A program made the position numbers and the translations under genes. The notes under the pieces were generated by a model, which saw nothing but the letters and a program-made list of their open reading frames with translations, had not been told where the DNA came from and searched no databases. A stretch of DNA of 5,644 nucleotides, from NCBI GenBank assembly GCA_015520535.1, contig WAPZ01000279.1, positions 1 to 5,644 on the forward strand, given 5' to 3'. This stretch comes from Candidatus Heimdallarchaeota archaeon (GTDB lineage: Archaea > Asgardarchaeota > Heimdallarchaeia > Hodarchaeales > S146-22). Positions 5,178 to 5,644 of this stretch are shown here, in pieces (positions within the stretch are counted from its first letter, which is position 1; every line of letters starts with the position of its first letter).

Positions 5178-5644
5178 TTACCAGCCTTCCAGATTCTTTT
5201 TTGTCAGTCCGTAAAGTGTTAAAACTTTGTTTTCTAGCTGATTTTCAAGGTGTTGAATTTTTGTTCTAAGAAGAAAAATGGAAGTTGGAAACGCGGCGGT
5301 TTCTTGGGAAACTTGTTTCCAAGCTAATTCTAGGCATGTTGTTAGTTTTTTGGGAATGGTGGACTTTTTATTGGTCGGTGGTAAAATAAGTAATGGATAT
5401 TTTTTTGAATTAAAATTTTTTATGGAGTTTTTTGTTTTAAGAATCAATGGTGTGCATTTGAGCAGCAGATAGAGAGAATCAATGAGTTGTGGTGTTGTGT
5501 ATTCAAAAAAAGTAACAGTTAGTTTGAGTTTTTTTCTGTTTTTTGAGGGCAAAATTGGGTGTACTTCTATAGATAAGGAGCGTTGTGATTCAAACTGAAC
5601 ATTTATTCTTGTTTTTGTTTTTTTTGCGGTTGTGGGTATAGTAA
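5178..5644 (-). CDS. Unrecognised lysine-rich protein, C-terminal part (5' end beyond window)
   Basis: The frame is open from the right edge to TAA at 5178, showing 154 residues. A TTG at 5552 could be taken as a start, but the codons upstream of it read smoothly (RINVQFESQRSLSIEVHP), so the gene most likely begins outside the window. The visible part is basic, rich in Lys, Leu and Thr, and has no clear membrane segment. The end has a helical heptad-like stretch (KIQHLENQLENKVLTLYGLT). The pattern of a coiled helix followed by V-x-x-LYGLT is reminiscent of the C-terminus of Eco57I/type IIG-like adenine methylases, where a Leu-Tyr-Gly-Leu-Thr element commonly ends the protein. The rest shows no methylase motif, so this is only a weak hint. 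It lies upstream of the KaiC-led cluster in the same direction, 217 bp away, and probably belongs to a separate unit. Confidence 0.6.
   Translation of the reverse strand, partial: TIPTTAKKTKTRINVQFESQRSLSIEVHPILPSKNRKKLKLTVTFFEYTTPQLIDSLYLLLKCTPLILKTKNSIKNFNSKKYPLLILPPTNKKSTIPKKLTTCLELAWKQVSQETAAFPTSIFLLRTKIQHLENQLENKVLTLYGLTKKNLEGW
5285..5323. repeat. Nested inverted repeats of GAAAC/GTTTC
   Basis: Four alternating copies lie within 39 bp: TTGGAAAC (5285-5292), GTTTC (5299-5303), GGGAAAC (5306-5312) and GTTTCCAA (5315-5322). The outer pair is a perfect 8-bp inverted repeat. The inner pairs can form GAAAC-GCGGCG-GTTTC, or a roughly 9-bp stem CTTGG(G)AAAC/GTTTCCAAG with one bulge and a TT centre. 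It lies inside the coding region of the right-edge gene. It could form alternative hairpins or be chance within coding sequence. Confidence 0.5.

Noticed and set aside
5278..5472. Plus-strand 64-codon open frame at the right end
   Set aside because: It is antisense to the minus-strand frame that runs off the right edge and has no start signal or motif.

Overview
The window is AT-rich and has a strong Shine-Dalgarno sequence and tightly packed genes. It carries signalling genes of a kind found in both archaea and bacteria: KaiC/RAD55-like RecA ATPases, soluble GAF/PAS histidine kinases and stand-alone receivers. I cannot place the organism more closely. Candidates include an AT-rich archaeon of the kind rich in KaiC-like ATPases and soluble kinases (Asgard or euryarchaeal lineages), or an AT-rich environmental bacterium. 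No ribosomal, tRNA, CRISPR or transposon signature is visible.

Layout. (1) Positions 3-977, plus strand: the 3' part of a membrane-anchored histidine-kinase-like protein, cut by the left edge. Its H-box is good, but the ATP-binding boxes are almost erased. (2) Positions 1019-4960, minus strand, convergent with the first gene: a compact cluster read from right to left. In order it holds a two-domain KaiC-like ATPase, an unrecognised helical protein of about 160 aa, a soluble GAF-PAS histidine kinase with all catalytic motifs, and a single-domain response regulator. (3) Positions 4961-5177: the cluster's upstream region, with a TATAAT-like element, a short direct repeat and some tiny open frames. 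(4) Positions 5178-5644, minus strand: the C-terminal part of an unrecognised lysine-rich protein, cut by the right edge.

Inferred joint function. The four minus-strand genes look like one transcription unit for a KaiC-centred phosphorelay. The KaiC-like ATPase would act as a state sensor or slow switch, the small helical protein is a possible adaptor, and the soluble kinase phosphorylates the receiver. The layout recalls KaiC-kinase-regulator pathways such as KaiC-SasA-RpaA. However, no KaiA or KaiB is visible, the regulator has no DNA-binding domain, and this KaiC lacks the C-terminal tail that KaiA binds. The convergent membrane pseudokinase could be a receptor or phosphotransfer component of the same circuit, but that is inference.

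The most striking points are four. The kinase and receiver genes share one reading frame and are separated by a single TAA, with a strong Shine-Dalgarno pointing at an ATA codon. A six-codon in-frame ATG minigene lies just upstream of the kinase. The KaiC CII phosphosite triad is kept as Thr/Ser/Ser, while the first catalytic glutamate is missing in both KaiC domains. The membrane histidine kinase has degenerate ATP-binding boxes.
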